Shown here in pieces: positions 47,042 to 57,310 of a stretch of DNA of 64,000 bases. The DNA is from Linyphia triangularis (Eukaryota > Arthropoda > Arachnida > Araneae > Linyphiidae): NCBI GenBank assembly GCA_963978545.1, contig OZ021732.1:50945214-51009213 (forward strand), read 5' to 3'. Positions within the stretch are counted from its first letter, which is position 1, and each line of letters starts with the position of its first letter. The notes beneath the pieces were generated by a model. That model made no database searches. It saw only the letters and a program-made list of their open reading frames with translations, and had not been told where the DNA came from. A program made the position numbers and the translations under genes.

Positions 47042-47174
47042 TATAAGAAACAATTATAAAATAAAAGGATTGGTGAAAACAAAATATAAATTTTGTTTTT
47101 GTTTGTTTTGTTTTGAAACCACCGACTGTCTATTTCTGTCACTTATAAAGTGCTTAACACAGCCAAATACGTCT

Positions 47175-47545
47175 CGTAATTTTGAGCATCTAGAAGAATA
47201 CGATATCGAAATCTTCTAGTGTAAACCCCTCTCTCCGACCCCACCACACCAACGAGAGGACATTGAGGCCACGACAGATTTAATGTGCACCAGCCCCCAT
47301 TAGGTACACACCGATATTTGGCGGACGTAATTTTGAGCATCTAGAAGAATACGATATCGAAATCTTCTAGTGTAAACCCCTCTCTCCGACCCCACCACAC
47401 CAACGAGAGGACATTGAGGCCACGACAGATTTAATGTGCACCAGCCCCCATTAGGTACACACCGATATTTGGCGGACGGAGGTCCGAACTCACAACCCTC
47501 CAGTTATGAGCTCGATACTTCACCGCAAGGATATCGGGAGCCCAT
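47175..47545 (-). mobile_element. tRNA-Met-like SINE with internal tandem duplication
   Basis: On the minus strand the head reads GGGCTCCCGATATCCTTGCG, GAGCTCATAACTGG (CAT in the anticodon position) and GGTTGTGAGTTCGGACC. The body is duplicated as two apparently identical 151-bp units (47175-47325 and 47326-47476). Confidence 0.65.
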
Positions 47546-47549
47546 TTTG

Positions 47550-47721
47550 TTGGTTGGTTGTTTTCAGATTATCTGGCGCCGTCAGCAACACGAGGGCTAT
47601 AATGCTCCGAAACATTCGTCGTTAGACAAGCCAACACACATTTACAAACACCCATGCCTAACACGGGACTCGAACCCGCAACCTCGCGGTCTAGAAGCTA
47701 GCACGCTAACCACTATACCGT
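47550..47721 (-). mobile_element. tRNA-Asp/Glu-like SINE, head shortened
   Basis: Minus-strand copy lying right after the tRNA-Met-like SINE. The outermost head bases are missing and no TSD was found. Confidence 0.85.
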
Positions 47722-47927
47722 CTATAATTTATTTCGTATCTAAGTGAATCGTAATTTTCAGGCAACTGAACTACAAAGTAGAGGCTAATAACCATTATTC
47801 TAAACACTTGTGGTGGTACGCATCAAATTAAAAATAACCGTTCTTGTAAAAATGCTATCTCTATTTCTAAGTAATTTAGAAAAATGTACAACTACTCGGG
47901 AAAGACTTAAGCTAATTATTTTTTCAG

Positions 47928-48111
47928 TTTGGGAATCACATACAAATATATATTCCTGGTCATCAAGTTCATTGGCATGGTTTTGGTGCAAGGAGTAAAT
48001 GTAGCCGTGGCTATTAACTACTGTGTACAGTGTGAAACTTTGATTCTATACATAAAAGGAATCTGTCTGAGGTTGCATGAGAAGTCCATAGAGCTAAGAT
48101 CTGCGATGCAC
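47928..48111 (+). CDS. Receptor-like gene, exon with span 4 and loop
   Basis: 184 bases; the first base completes a codon, then 61 codons to a GTAAGT donor in phase 0. It encodes a span near YIFLVIKFIGMVLVQGVNVA, then a cysteine pair (CVQC) and a basic helix with RLHEKSIELRSAMH. The helix recalls the loop before span 5 of insect gustatory receptors. Confidence 0.8.
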
Positions 48112-49839
48112 GTAAGTATATAACTAAAGTGATTGATTGACTTAGAAACGGGGATAATTACTGCAATCTGCACAGTTAGACTTAACAACACTTATTTGTA
48201 TTTTAACCACTGGTTATCAAACGACGGATAATAAAAGTTTGGCTTTGTAGCATACAAAATTTTATAGTCCAATTTTTAAATATGTTTTTTCTCTAAGTAA
48301 AATTTTAAAAACTGGTTTTTAAACTTTATTCATAACTGGTAAGAAAGAAAAAAATACCGTAAGTAAATTTAGATTAACTTGTGTTAAAGAGGCGTCAGTG
48401 AATTTTAAGAACCTTGTGTTAAAAATGTGTCAGAATCATGTTTGAGAAAATTTATTGCTGTGTGGTTGAATATGGTATCTCGTAAAATGTATCCCAAAAT
48501 ATTATTACATGCAGCTATGTCAATTATATTTTCAAATATATATTATTTTATAAAGTGCGTTCGATGAAAGATTACTGTTTTAAAAAAATATTCAAAAATG
48601 GATCTAGTTCATTTACAAACTAAGCTATTTATATATGCTATTGAAATATAAGAACTCAGAAGTACCACGGGAAAAATTTTTATATTTTCCAAAATTATGA
48701 AGCATTTCTGACGGTTCTATTTTAAAAAGCAACGTTATATGAACTGAATGTTTAATTGCTATCTATGTCATAAAAATATCCTATACTCATGGCCATCATT
48801 CGTTTTCATACAGAAACAAGGTATGTAGAAAGAGTTTTGATTTAAATAATAAGCTCTGTAAAACCAGTTTTCTTACACTAAGGCGCTCCACGCAGCAAAA
48901 CCGTACATAATGCCTGAGAGTACAAATTCCATCTTTACTTGTGTGTAAACTAGATTAAACTCCTACAGACAAATGGAAATTTAAAATCTTACCCAACACA
49001 ACGCAATCAAAGATCAGATTAAAGAGGAAAAGAAAATTTTGGGGACGTCCTACATGCGGGACACTACAAAATGAGATAAACTACTTTATTGAAAAGGGAG
49101 AAAAGGTAAACGCTTTATGTTTCTTGAATATTCAACATAAGTTAAAATAATAAAGTCTGAAATATACTATGGGTATGAAACTATTCACAACTTTCCATTG
49201 CATTTTAATTCTTGTTACACTTTTTAAATTTGAGACAGTTGATTGTTCATAATTTATTTTTTGTTTTTGTTCTTTATTTATTCAACAAAAAACAATTTTG
49301 TGACTGGTGATATTTAAAAAGAAAAATCTCACTAAATTGGCTAGCATGATGGTAAATACAGAAATAAAAGCAATTGCCAATTTGTATTTTAGTTAAAAAT
49401 TTTAGACTTGAAGATCAGACGAATAAATGGGCAATCTCTTGTATTTTCAGCTTGGCCTGGATTATAGTGCAGAAGCTAAAAGTAGCTGTAGTAAGAACTA
49501 AACAAAACAAAATCACAAATAAGCAACTTTACTGATGCGTGTCTCCTTTTGTTCTTACTCTCATTGATTTTTTATATAAATATATATAGCTTTCAGCTAT
49601 AATTAGCTAAATACTTTAAAAAAATCGAGTATGTTACGCTGCTTTGATAGAAAGCGAACTTTTAAGGCAAAATCTGCAATAAAACAAATATGGATAGATT
49701 TGAATTCGGCTCTTTTTGTTCCGAAATGCGCGTCCAACTTCTTACTCTGACCCATGTAATATTTGAACTGAAAACTTGATTGTTAGGAAAGGGTAGTTTC
49801 TACCACTAGACGAAGTTTTTTACTTTAAACTACCTATGT
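48112..49839. other. Intron, no feature recognised
   Basis: AT-rich; no coding sequence, SINE or TIR pair seen. Confidence 0.4.
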
Positions 49840-50498
49840 GTTAACATAGGGTAATGAAAGTATTGTTTTCGTTAGTAAAAAAAAATCGATTTTTTAGCAT
49901 TTCACCACGTTTTCGAACATCCTGACTGCAAAAAGTGGGCTAAAAAAATGTCTCCCGAATAATAAATAACTCCCGAAAGAATTGACCTACGATGTTCAAA
50001 TTTGGTGTACAGTTTAGTGATGAACATGGGACCTATCACTAAGGTTTTAGTCAGTTTTGCGCCTTTTCAAAACATGAAAAAATCATGTTTTACAACAATT
50101 ACTTAAAAACGGCTTTAATGATTTTGTTGAAAATCTCTACGGTAATACCATTTAAGGTGTTTTAAGCATCATCACCTCCGAAATTCCCATAAAAATGCTA
50201 TAAAGGCGTAAAAAGTTAAACAACGAATGTATTTAACACAGAGTTTTCTTCTCTTGAGCTTCGCTCATCAACGACCGTTTTTCTCCTCTCCTCTGTTTCA
50301 CTTACCAGAAAGGATAATGTAAGAATTATCGAAAAGTACTTCGCTATTTGGGTGGTGTGTGTGTGTGTTTGCCCATGTAAGAATTATTGCCAAAAATATC
50401 GCCAAATTGGCCATTTGTCATATAAATGAAAATATGAAAATGGTAATGACACTACATTGCACGTCAAATTTAAATGCTGTGACCCATATTATAGGGCA

Positions 50499-50743
50499 TG
50501 CTACACATTTTAATTTGTAGTTAAGTTAATAGAAACGCAAATACACTGAATAATATATAGAACTTATGTTACTTTAAACTTAAGGTTTAATTCAAAAGAA
50601 AATAGAACAACTACAAGCTACAGTGCAGAAATAAAACTAACAGCATCAACATGATGCCACTCACAAAAAAGAAAACCATGAAACATATGAATAATAATAA
50701 TGAAAACAAAACAGCAAGTCAATTCAAGTTCACTATATCAACA
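50499..50743 (-). repeat. 3' LTR of the copia element
   Basis: On the minus strand starts TGTTGATATAG and ends GTGTAGCA (TG...CA). No difference from 54766-55010 was seen over 245 bases. Confidence 0.95.
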
Positions 50744-50752
50744 CTTCCCCTT
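50744..50752 (-). promoter_or_regulatory. Copia polypurine tract
   Basis: AAGGGGAAG on the minus strand abuts the 3' LTR and would prime plus-strand DNA synthesis. Confidence 0.8.
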
Positions 50753-50759
50753 GAACTTG

Positions 50760-53700
50760 CTATTGTCTCATTGGTACCATGCCAAGAATAATTCTTAACA
50801 TCTCAAAGCGTTTCTTGGGTAATGCTTTAGTCAGTATATCTGCAAGTTGATGGTCCCCGTCAATGTGTTGGACTCGAATTTCACCATTCAAATACTTTTC
50901 TCTCACAAAATGGTATCTGATGTGAATATGTTTGGTTCGTTGATGAAATTCTGGGTTGCCAGCCAAACGAACAGCACTTGCATTATCAACTTGGAGAATG
51001 GGAACTGATGTTAGTGGAGCAATGTCCTCGAAAAGGCGTTTCAGCCAAACTATTTCTTTAGCTGCCTCACTTGCTGCTACATATTCAGCTTCTGTGGTAC
51101 TTAAAGACACACACTGTTGTCGACGACTTGCCCAACCAATGGCTCCACCACTGTATTTAAATACAATACCAGAAACTGACTTTCTGGTTGTTATATCACT
51201 GGCATAATCTGCATCACTGTATGCTTCCAACACACCAGGTTGAAAACCAGACTTGAATACTAATACAAAATTAAGTGTTCCTTTGATGTATTTGAGCACT
51301 CTTTTTACCATTGACCAATGTTTGTGTTCAGCTTTATCCAAGAACTGTGAGCAGTATGACACAGCAAAGGCAATATCTGGACGAGTAGCAATAGCCATGT
51401 ACATCAGGCTACCAACAGCTTGTCTGTAAGGAATCTTTTCAGAGTCAATTCCTGCAGTATCTTCCCCTGAGAGATGGCCCTTTTTGATAGGAGTAGAAAC
51501 AGGATTAGCATCCTTCATGTTGAACCTTTCCAAAATTTTATCAGCAGAATTCTGTTGACTGATAGTAATATCCCCACTTTTCAATTTCTTAATCTCCACA
51601 CCAAGATAATAGTCAGCATCCTTATAAGTTACTTTGAATTCACGCTGCAATTCTTCAAGAAAATGATTCTTAAGCAGTGGTGTTGTGGCAACAAGTCCAT
51701 CATCAACATGTAATGCTAGTAACAATTTCTTTTGTTTATCATTGCAATAAATCAAACATGGATCAGCATAACTCTCCTTCAAACCATACTTTTCTAGAAA
51801 TTCTTTGAATCGTTTATTCCAACATCTAGGCGACTGTTTTAACCCGTAAAGACTTTTGACCAGTCGACACACTCGACCCGTGTTGTCATCATACCCTTTA
51901 GGCTGATTCATGTAGATTTCTTCTTCCAGCGTCCCATACAAAAAGGCCGTTTTGACATCAAACTGTACCAGGTCTAAATTTTCATTTGCTGCAACACTTA
52001 TCAAAGCACGAATGGTTTCAAATCGTGCCACTGGGCTGAACGTTTCAGAGAAATCTACTCCTTTTCTTTGGGAAAAGCCTTTTGCAACAAGCCTAGCTTT
52101 AAACCGATCAATGTCCCCATTGGGAAGACTCTTAACTTTGTACACCCACCTATTTGCAATGGCTTTTCTTCCTTTTGGCAGGTCTGTCAAATACCAGGTA
52201 TTGTTTTCTGATAAGGACTTTATCTCCTCCTCCATAGCCTCTTGCCATTCATTTGCATTTTCTGATTTAAGTGCTTGATTATAATGTTCTGGTTCTAACT
52301 GTTCTGAAATACAGCATTCAATGAGGCGTTCAGGGGCTTTCAATTCATTTCTGTTTCTCAATTGTCGATTGCACTGTATATCATCAGAAGTTTCATCTGG
52401 GTCAAACTCAGTTCCAGTGTAGTCAGGGGTAGAAGTATCATCTATGTTGGGCTGTTCTGGCTCAAGTGCAACAATAGCTGATGTTGATACCAATTCAGGA
52501 GAAAATACTACTTCTCTTGTACGTTCTATTTTTCGTGTGCCTTTGAACCATACACGATAACCATCAACATCATCTAAATATCCAACTAAGATTCCTTTTC
52601 GACCCTTTGGATCCCATTTTTTTTGTTTCTGCTTAGGAGTATGAACAAAACACTCTGTGCCAATAATTCGGAGATGATCAAGTCTTGGAACTTTGCCACA
52701 AAAAACTTCATGAGGCGACTTTCCTGCAACTGCTGATGTTCCAGCACGATTCAATATATGCACAACAGCATTCACAATTTCAGCCCATAAGGATTTTGGC
52801 AAATTTTTAGCAATCATGATTGATCGAGCTAAATCCACAAGAGTTCTGTTATTCCGTTCCGCAGATCCATTCTGTTGGGGGGTGTAAGGTGTACTGTAAC
52901 GAAATTCAGCACCCATTTTCTGTAGCAAACCCTTAAAATCTTTGTTGTTATACTCTAATCCACCATCACTGAGAACTGCCTTGATTGGCTTCTGTGTTTG
53001 ATTTTTGAAGAAAACACAAAATTCTTCAAATTTACTAGTAACTTCTGATTTATGTCTAAGGAAATACACTTTTCTATATTTGGAATAATCATCAGTAAAA
53101 CATACGTAATAATGAGAACCACCCATTGATTCTACTTCCATAGGTCCACAGACATCAGTATTGATAACTTCACCAACATCTTTTGCACGTTGTTGACGAT
53201 TTTTAAATGGTAACCTATGTTGTTTACCTAATATGCATGCTTCACAAAACTCATTATCATTAGATACTACTATACCTTGAGAATGAAGAAACTTTTTCAC
53301 ATGCTGTTTATTCAAATGTCCAAGTCTCTCGTGCCATAGTTGAAGAGAATTCAATTCATTCAATTGAGCTTCAGAAGGAGACACTGTGACAATGTTTGTT
53401 ACATTGTTTACTTCAGGCAAAATAACTTTACATAGCAATCTAAATAAGTTACCTTGACGTATTCCCACAGCAACAACACCTTTTGGCTTTATAAATTCAC
53501 ATTTGTCATTAGACATGCTGAACTTTGACCCATGGTCTAGTGCTTGGCTGACAGAAAATAAATTTCTCGAAACATCTGGAGTATATAGTACATTTTCTAT
53601 TACACTGTCTTTCCAGAAACCATGTACTAACATTTTCATAGATATTTTGCCATAACCATATGCTTTCATTGAAGAACTATTTCCAACTCTTACTTCTATT

Positions 53701-54635
53701 GGGCACTCGTATTTTGTAAAACTTTGAAAGCAATCATTTCGGTTAGTCATATGCTGCGTTGATCCTGTGTCAATGACCCATGTGTCATCACTACTAGTTT
53801 CTATGCATTCTGTAATGAAAACCTCTTCATCTTTAAACTTTTTATCTTGCACGTTACTTTTCTTAACAACACAGTCCTTTTTCATGTGGCCCCTTTTTCC
53901 ACATCTGAAGCATTTGAATGGCTTCCCCTGCTTGTTTACAGGTTTATCATATCTTGCTGTGCCACTATGGACTTTATTAGGATAAGATTTGGCAAGTAGA
54001 GCAGTTGATTCAGTCTCTCTTGAAAATTGTGACATTCGTCGCTGCTCTTCAGCAATTAACAGTTTTTTCAATTCGACTAGTGTTTGTTGCTCTTCAGGTC
54101 TTGCACACCAAGCCATTTTCAGTGGCTCAAAGTCATTAGATAAAGTTTCCAAAAGTTTGCTCATTATAACAAAATCATTTGGCTTAATATCTAAATCAGA
54201 CATCCGATAAATTAAACGATCTAATTTTGCTATGTGCATAGCCATTGTATTTGTTGGATCTCGCACAAAAGATGAAAATTGCATCTGACAGGCATACTGA
54301 GCTTGTGTATTTTTCTGTTCAAATAGTTCATGCAGCTTCAACCAAATTTCTCTGGCAGTTTTACACACCGATACAAGATCGCATATTCTGGAATCTAGAG
54401 TCCTTGAAAAAATTCCTCTCGCTGCTCTATTACCTTTATTAAAACTGGCTAGGTCACTGTTGTATTTATTTCTAACATCCACTGTAGCATCTTCAGGAAC
54501 CGATTCCGGTTTTATGATCTCACCAGAACACACCTCATACGCATTTTCTTTTTCCATAAGTAGACCTTCTGCCATCCATTTCCATCGGACCCAATTTTCC
54601 GATCCAAGAAGTTTATCTGTCACGATAAGTTCCAT
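50760..54635 (-). CDS. Ty1/copia Gag-Pol polyprotein, 1291 aa, intact
   Basis: One frame encodes all functions. Gag: 1-260 with zinc knuckle C242/C245/H250/C255 (CFRCGKRGHMKKDC). Aspartic protease: D289-T-G (WVIDTGSTQHM). Integrase zinc domain: H435, H440, C464, C467; catalytic D494, D557, E593 with D-35-E spacing. Reverse transcriptase, RVT_2 type: FDVKTAFLYG (D893) and HVDDG (D978, D979). RNase H: SDADYASD (D1141) and STTEAEYVAA. The order protease-integrase-RT-RNase H is diagnostic of copia. Length fits the family (Drosophila copia is about 1400 aa). The ATG is 117 bp after the primer-binding site. Stop follows MVPMRQ. Confidence 0.97.
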   Translation of the reverse strand: MELIVTDKLLGSENWVRWKWMAEGLLMEKENAYEVCSGEIIKPESVPEDATVDVRNKYNSDLASFNKGNRAARGIFSRTLDSRICDLVSVCKTAREIWLKLHELFEQKNTQAQYACQMQFSSFVRDPTNTMAMHIAKLDRLIYRMSDLDIKPNDFVIMSKLLETLSNDFEPLKMAWCARPEEQQTLVELKKLLIAEEQRRMSQFSRETESTALLAKSYPNKVHSGTARYDKPVNKQGKPFKCFRCGKRGHMKKDCVVKKSNVQDKKFKDEEVFITECIETSSDDTWVIDTGSTQHMTNRNDCFQSFTKYECPIEVRVGNSSSMKAYGYGKISMKMLVHGFWKDSVIENVLYTPDVSRNLFSVSQALDHGSKFSMSNDKCEFIKPKGVVAVGIRQGNLFRLLCKVILPEVNNVTNIVTVSPSEAQLNELNSLQLWHERLGHLNKQHVKKFLHSQGIVVSNDNEFCEACILGKQHRLPFKNRQQRAKDVGEVINTDVCGPMEVESMGGSHYYVCFTDDYSKYRKVYFLRHKSEVTSKFEEFCVFFKNQTQKPIKAVLSDGGLEYNNKDFKGLLQKMGAEFRYSTPYTPQQNGSAERNNRTLVDLARSIMIAKNLPKSLWAEIVNAVVHILNRAGTSAVAGKSPHEVFCGKVPRLDHLRIIGTECFVHTPKQKQKKWDPKGRKGILVGYLDDVDGYRVWFKGTRKIERTREVVFSPELVSTSAIVALEPEQPNIDDTSTPDYTGTEFDPDETSDDIQCNRQLRNRNELKAPERLIECCISEQLEPEHYNQALKSENANEWQEAMEEEIKSLSENNTWYLTDLPKGRKAIANRWVYKVKSLPNGDIDRFKARLVAKGFSQRKGVDFSETFSPVARFETIRALISVAANENLDLVQFDVKTAFLYGTLEEEIYMNQPKGYDDNTGRVCRLVKSLYGLKQSPRCWNKRFKEFLEKYGLKESYADPCLIYCNDKQKKLLLALHVDDGLVATTPLLKNHFLEELQREFKVTYKDADYYLGVEIKKLKSGDITISQQNSADKILERFNMKDANPVSTPIKKGHLSGEDTAGIDSEKIPYRQAVGSLMYMAIATRPDIAFAVSYCSQFLDKAEHKHWSMVKRVLKYIKGTLNFVLVFKSGFQPGVLEAYSDADYASDITTRKSVSGIVFKYSGGAIGWASRRQQCVSLSTTEAEYVAASEAAKEIVWLKRLFEDIAPLTSVPILQVDNASAVRLAGNPEFHQRTKHIHIRYHFVREKYLNGEIRVQHIDGDHQLADILTKALPKKRFEMLRIILGMVPMRQ

Positions 54636-54751
54636 AGTTACTTCTCAATGAATCAACCAAAACAAATTTTAAACCACTCTTTCGATTCAGGTTTCTGTTT
54701 GGTTAGGCCTAACTTTCATGAACTCTAACTCTAGTGCAATGGGATGCGAAT

Positions 54752-54765
54752 CTGGGCCCATAACC
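54752..54765 (-). promoter_or_regulatory. Primer-binding site for a half initiator-Met tRNA
   Basis: Directly inside the 5' LTR the minus strand reads GGTTATGGGCCCAG. This complements the anticodon arm of tRNA-iMet (CTGGGCCCATAACC, containing CAT), not its 3' end. Drosophila copia is known to prime in this way, from a cleaved tRNA fragment. Confidence 0.85.
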
Positions 54766-55010
54766 TGCTACACATTTTAATTTGTAGTTAAGTTAATAGA
54801 AACGCAAATACACTGAATAATATATAGAACTTATGTTACTTTAAACTTAAGGTTTAATTCAAAAGAAAATAGAACAACTACAAGCTACAGTGCAGAAATA
54901 AAACTAACAGCATCAACATGATGCCACTCACAAAAAAGAAAACCATGAAACATATGAATAATAATAATGAAAACAAAACAGCAAGTCAATTCAAGTTCAC
55001 TATATCAACA
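54766..55010 (-). repeat. 5' LTR of the copia element
   Basis: Partner of the LTR at 50499-50743; it would hold the element's promoter. Bordered by GGGCA at 55011. Confidence 0.95.
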
Positions 55011-55065
55011 GGGCAATTGAAAGTTATGCGATGTTCCACACGCCTAGTTTTTTAATCTTTTATCC

Positions 55066-55460
55066 CTTTTTGTTAACTTTCTCACAGTTTTAATGATGTA
55101 GAGAACATCTAAAAGAAAGGGGGTATGTTTTTAAAGCATTATTTATGATAGAAATATAACAATGCAAGTTATTTCTGATTGTTTTTAAAACTGAAAAAAT
55201 TGGCATGTGTTGATATGGTTTCAGAATACAGAGAAATAAATATTTTAGTCTTATGCACTCCAACTATGTCGTCCAACAGACACTCCAATCTACTTTAGTG
55301 AATCAACAAACAACTAAACGAGCTTTTGTCTTTTAAAAGTTCAGTTGAATGTATGGTTTATCAATTATTTTTCAGATTTTAATATATTCTTATACAATAC
55401 TTCATAGAAAAAATTCTTATTCTATTCCCTATAAAAATAATATAGAAGTTACTTTTCCAG
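55066..55460. other. Intron DNA, nothing recognised
   Basis: AT-rich; ends at the acceptor of the exon at 55461. Confidence 0.4.
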
Positions 55461-55560
55461 GAAATTTTAGGTGTGAGAGAATACATTAGCCTTTTAAATG
55501 GAAATGTAGCGAAAATGATGGGTCTATGCATCGTCAATTTTACGGAGCTCACGATCTTAG
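55461..55560 (+). CDS. Receptor-like gene, exon with first part of span 5
   Basis: 100 bases, phase 0 to phase 1, acceptor acttttccag and donor GTTAGT. It continues the loop (EILGVREYISLLNGN) into the hydrophobic MMGLCIVNFTELTIL. The 7.3-kb intron before it carries the copia element. Confidence 0.75.
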
Positions 55561-56215
55561 GTTAGTTTCAATGCCATCAACGTGAAGATGAGCAGGTATT
55601 ACGAATTAGTTTTAATAAGTACATTAATGTGAATTAATGAGATTAATACTGTATATTTCTTCAATAAGAACAAGAAATCTTTACTTTTTTTTTATTCAAT
55701 CGAAACATTCGTTAAAATAGTGGCACTATTTTCGTTTCTCTAAAAACAAGGTAGGCAAAATAATCTTCCAATTCCTCTTTACCAATGGTGCAGCATTATT
55801 TTAGTTTAATTTTATATTTAAATTAAGCAACAAGCATGCTGGTTTGACTCTAATTGGAATTATTTTATGATTAAATAGGTTTCACCTACTATAGTGGACC
55901 ACTATAGTAGTGGTAATATTAAGCTTTGTATATTAAAAATTATATTGGTACCGCCTATAGATAGGAAAGCATTCAAAAGGCTATAAGTTCAACTCAGCTT
56001 TTCCTGAAATTATTTCATGCAGAATCAACAAGTATTTAGAAAAGTTATTAATTTGATTATATTTAGTACGTCCATTTTCAGATTCTTACTTTTCAAGTAT
56101 CGAATGAATCGCAAAAGTATCGATCTTGAAAATTTTATTCGTTTACCACTAATGCAATTATTAAAATATCCAAATCTATGTATCATTTAAGTTTTCTATT
56201 CTTTTTCGAAATTAG
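55561..56215. other. Short intron with a perfect small palindrome
   Basis: 55886-55910 is CTACTATAGTGG, one base, then its exact reverse complement. Otherwise AT-rich. Confidence 0.6.
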
Positions 56216-56322
56216 GCACAGCTCTGTTGTTTTTGAACAGAATGCAAGAAAGTACAGTCATTAGTTACAGGGTGGCATTTCCGGCACTTTGGATCATCGC
56301 GCTCCTCGTACCTCTTATACAG
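56216..56322 (+). CDS. Receptor-like gene, exon with end of span 5 and span 6
   Basis: 107 bases, entering in phase 1 (two bases complete a glycine codon) and leaving in phase 0 at GTAAGA. It encodes TALLFLNRM, a short polar loop, and the span VAFPALWIIALLVPLIQ. Confidence 0.77.
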
Positions 56323-56524
56323 GTAAGAAATAAGTCAAAGTAAACTGGTGGTCGAACACACCAATATGTGGCCTTACTATTTCATCTTAAAGAAACTTTT
56401 CACAAAAAGCATAAGGATCCCATCAGTGGTATTCAGTTAAATAAATAGTGGAGAGCTATCAACTTCCATGAATAACACACAAAATTTAAAACGAAAATTT
56501 CCACCAGAAGTAAGGATCTCAAGA

Positions 56525-56655
56525 TCTTGTCTAGCACCGGCAACCTCTTTCAAAGTAAAATATAGTAGTTTGAGAGATTGAGAGAGATAGTCTTGCGTTG
56601 ATCCTAGATGGTGGGGGTTTACCGAGTACTATCCCATTCGAGGCGATAATGCAGG
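56525..56655 (+). repeat. SINE-like repeat, partial
   Basis: Shares CCTCTTTCAAAGTAAA, TTGATCC, GGGGGTTTACCG and CCATTCGAGGCGA with 9290 and 37625. Its end runs into the GTTGTTTCAACGTGG repeat. Confidence 0.4.
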
Positions 56656-57310
56656 ACCCCAAGCAACGCAACCATATTGTTTCAATGTGGTGTCAACGTT
56701 AAATACCAACATGCACAATGTTGTTTCAACGTGGAACTGCAACGTTGTTTTCAAGCGGAAGTGTTCACTTAAAGGAGCGTGGATACAATGTTGAGTGCCA
56801 ACGTTGTTTCAACGTAGATAAATCACACTGCTTCCACATGCTAGCTATTGCCCACGTGGTTTCAATGTTGAATGTCAATATTGGTTCAACGTGGATTTGT
56901 CACATTGTTTCCACGTGAGAGTGTTCATTTTTGCCAATGTGGTTTCCACGTTGAATGTCAATGTTGTTTCAACATGGATGCATCCCATTGTTACCACATG
57001 ATAGTGTTCACTTTTACCAATGTTGTTTAAACATGAATCTTCCACATGAGTGTTCAATATTGAATCTTGACAATGTTGTTTCAAGACACACATCCCATAA
57101 TGCTGTTTTTACAGCACTATAGTTCTTGAGCCCAAGAACTAGTGCTGTAGAAACAGTTTTTCTGGAAAGTATGTCTTGAAACAACATTGGCAAGAATCAG
57201 ATTGAACACTCATGTGGAAGATTCATATTTAAACAACATTGGTAAAAGTGAACACTATCATGTGGTAACAATGTGGAACACCCATGTTAAAACAGTATTG
57301 CTCATATTTT
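56656..57310. repeat. GTTGTTTCAACGTGG repeat with palindromic end
   Basis: Starts near CCCCAAGCAACGCAAC. At least nine degenerate copies of GTTGTTTCAACGTGGA follow, spaced about 20-60 bp. 56990-57105 is then inverted against 57175-57290 around AGCACTATAGTTCTTGAGCC. Related sequence at 62315-62607 ends GTTGCTTGGG. Probably a MITE with internal tandem motifs. Confidence 0.65.

Larger units (their letters stand above)
50499..55010 (-). mobile_element. Intact Ty1/copia retrotransposon
   Basis: 4512 bp, minus orientation, with two 245-bp LTRs that look identical, a 5-bp TSD GGGCA (50494-50498 and 55011-55015), a copia-type primer-binding site, a polypurine tract and one uninterrupted polyprotein frame. 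All expected parts are present, so it is a very recent and probably active insertion, lying in an intron antisense to the receptor-like gene. Confidence 0.97.
49840..55065. repeat. Unclassified dispersed repeat, copy 2, split by copia
   Basis: 49840-50498 and 55011-55065 together align with 44470-45245. The copia element and its GGGCA target duplication separate the two parts. Confidence 0.65.

Noticed and set aside
50956..54651. Several plus-strand frames of 60-110 codons
   Set aside because: They are antisense shadows of the intact copia polyprotein.
56656..57000. CRISPR-like array
   Set aside because: Repeat units are degenerate and irregularly spaced without uniform spacers, in clearly eukaryotic DNA.
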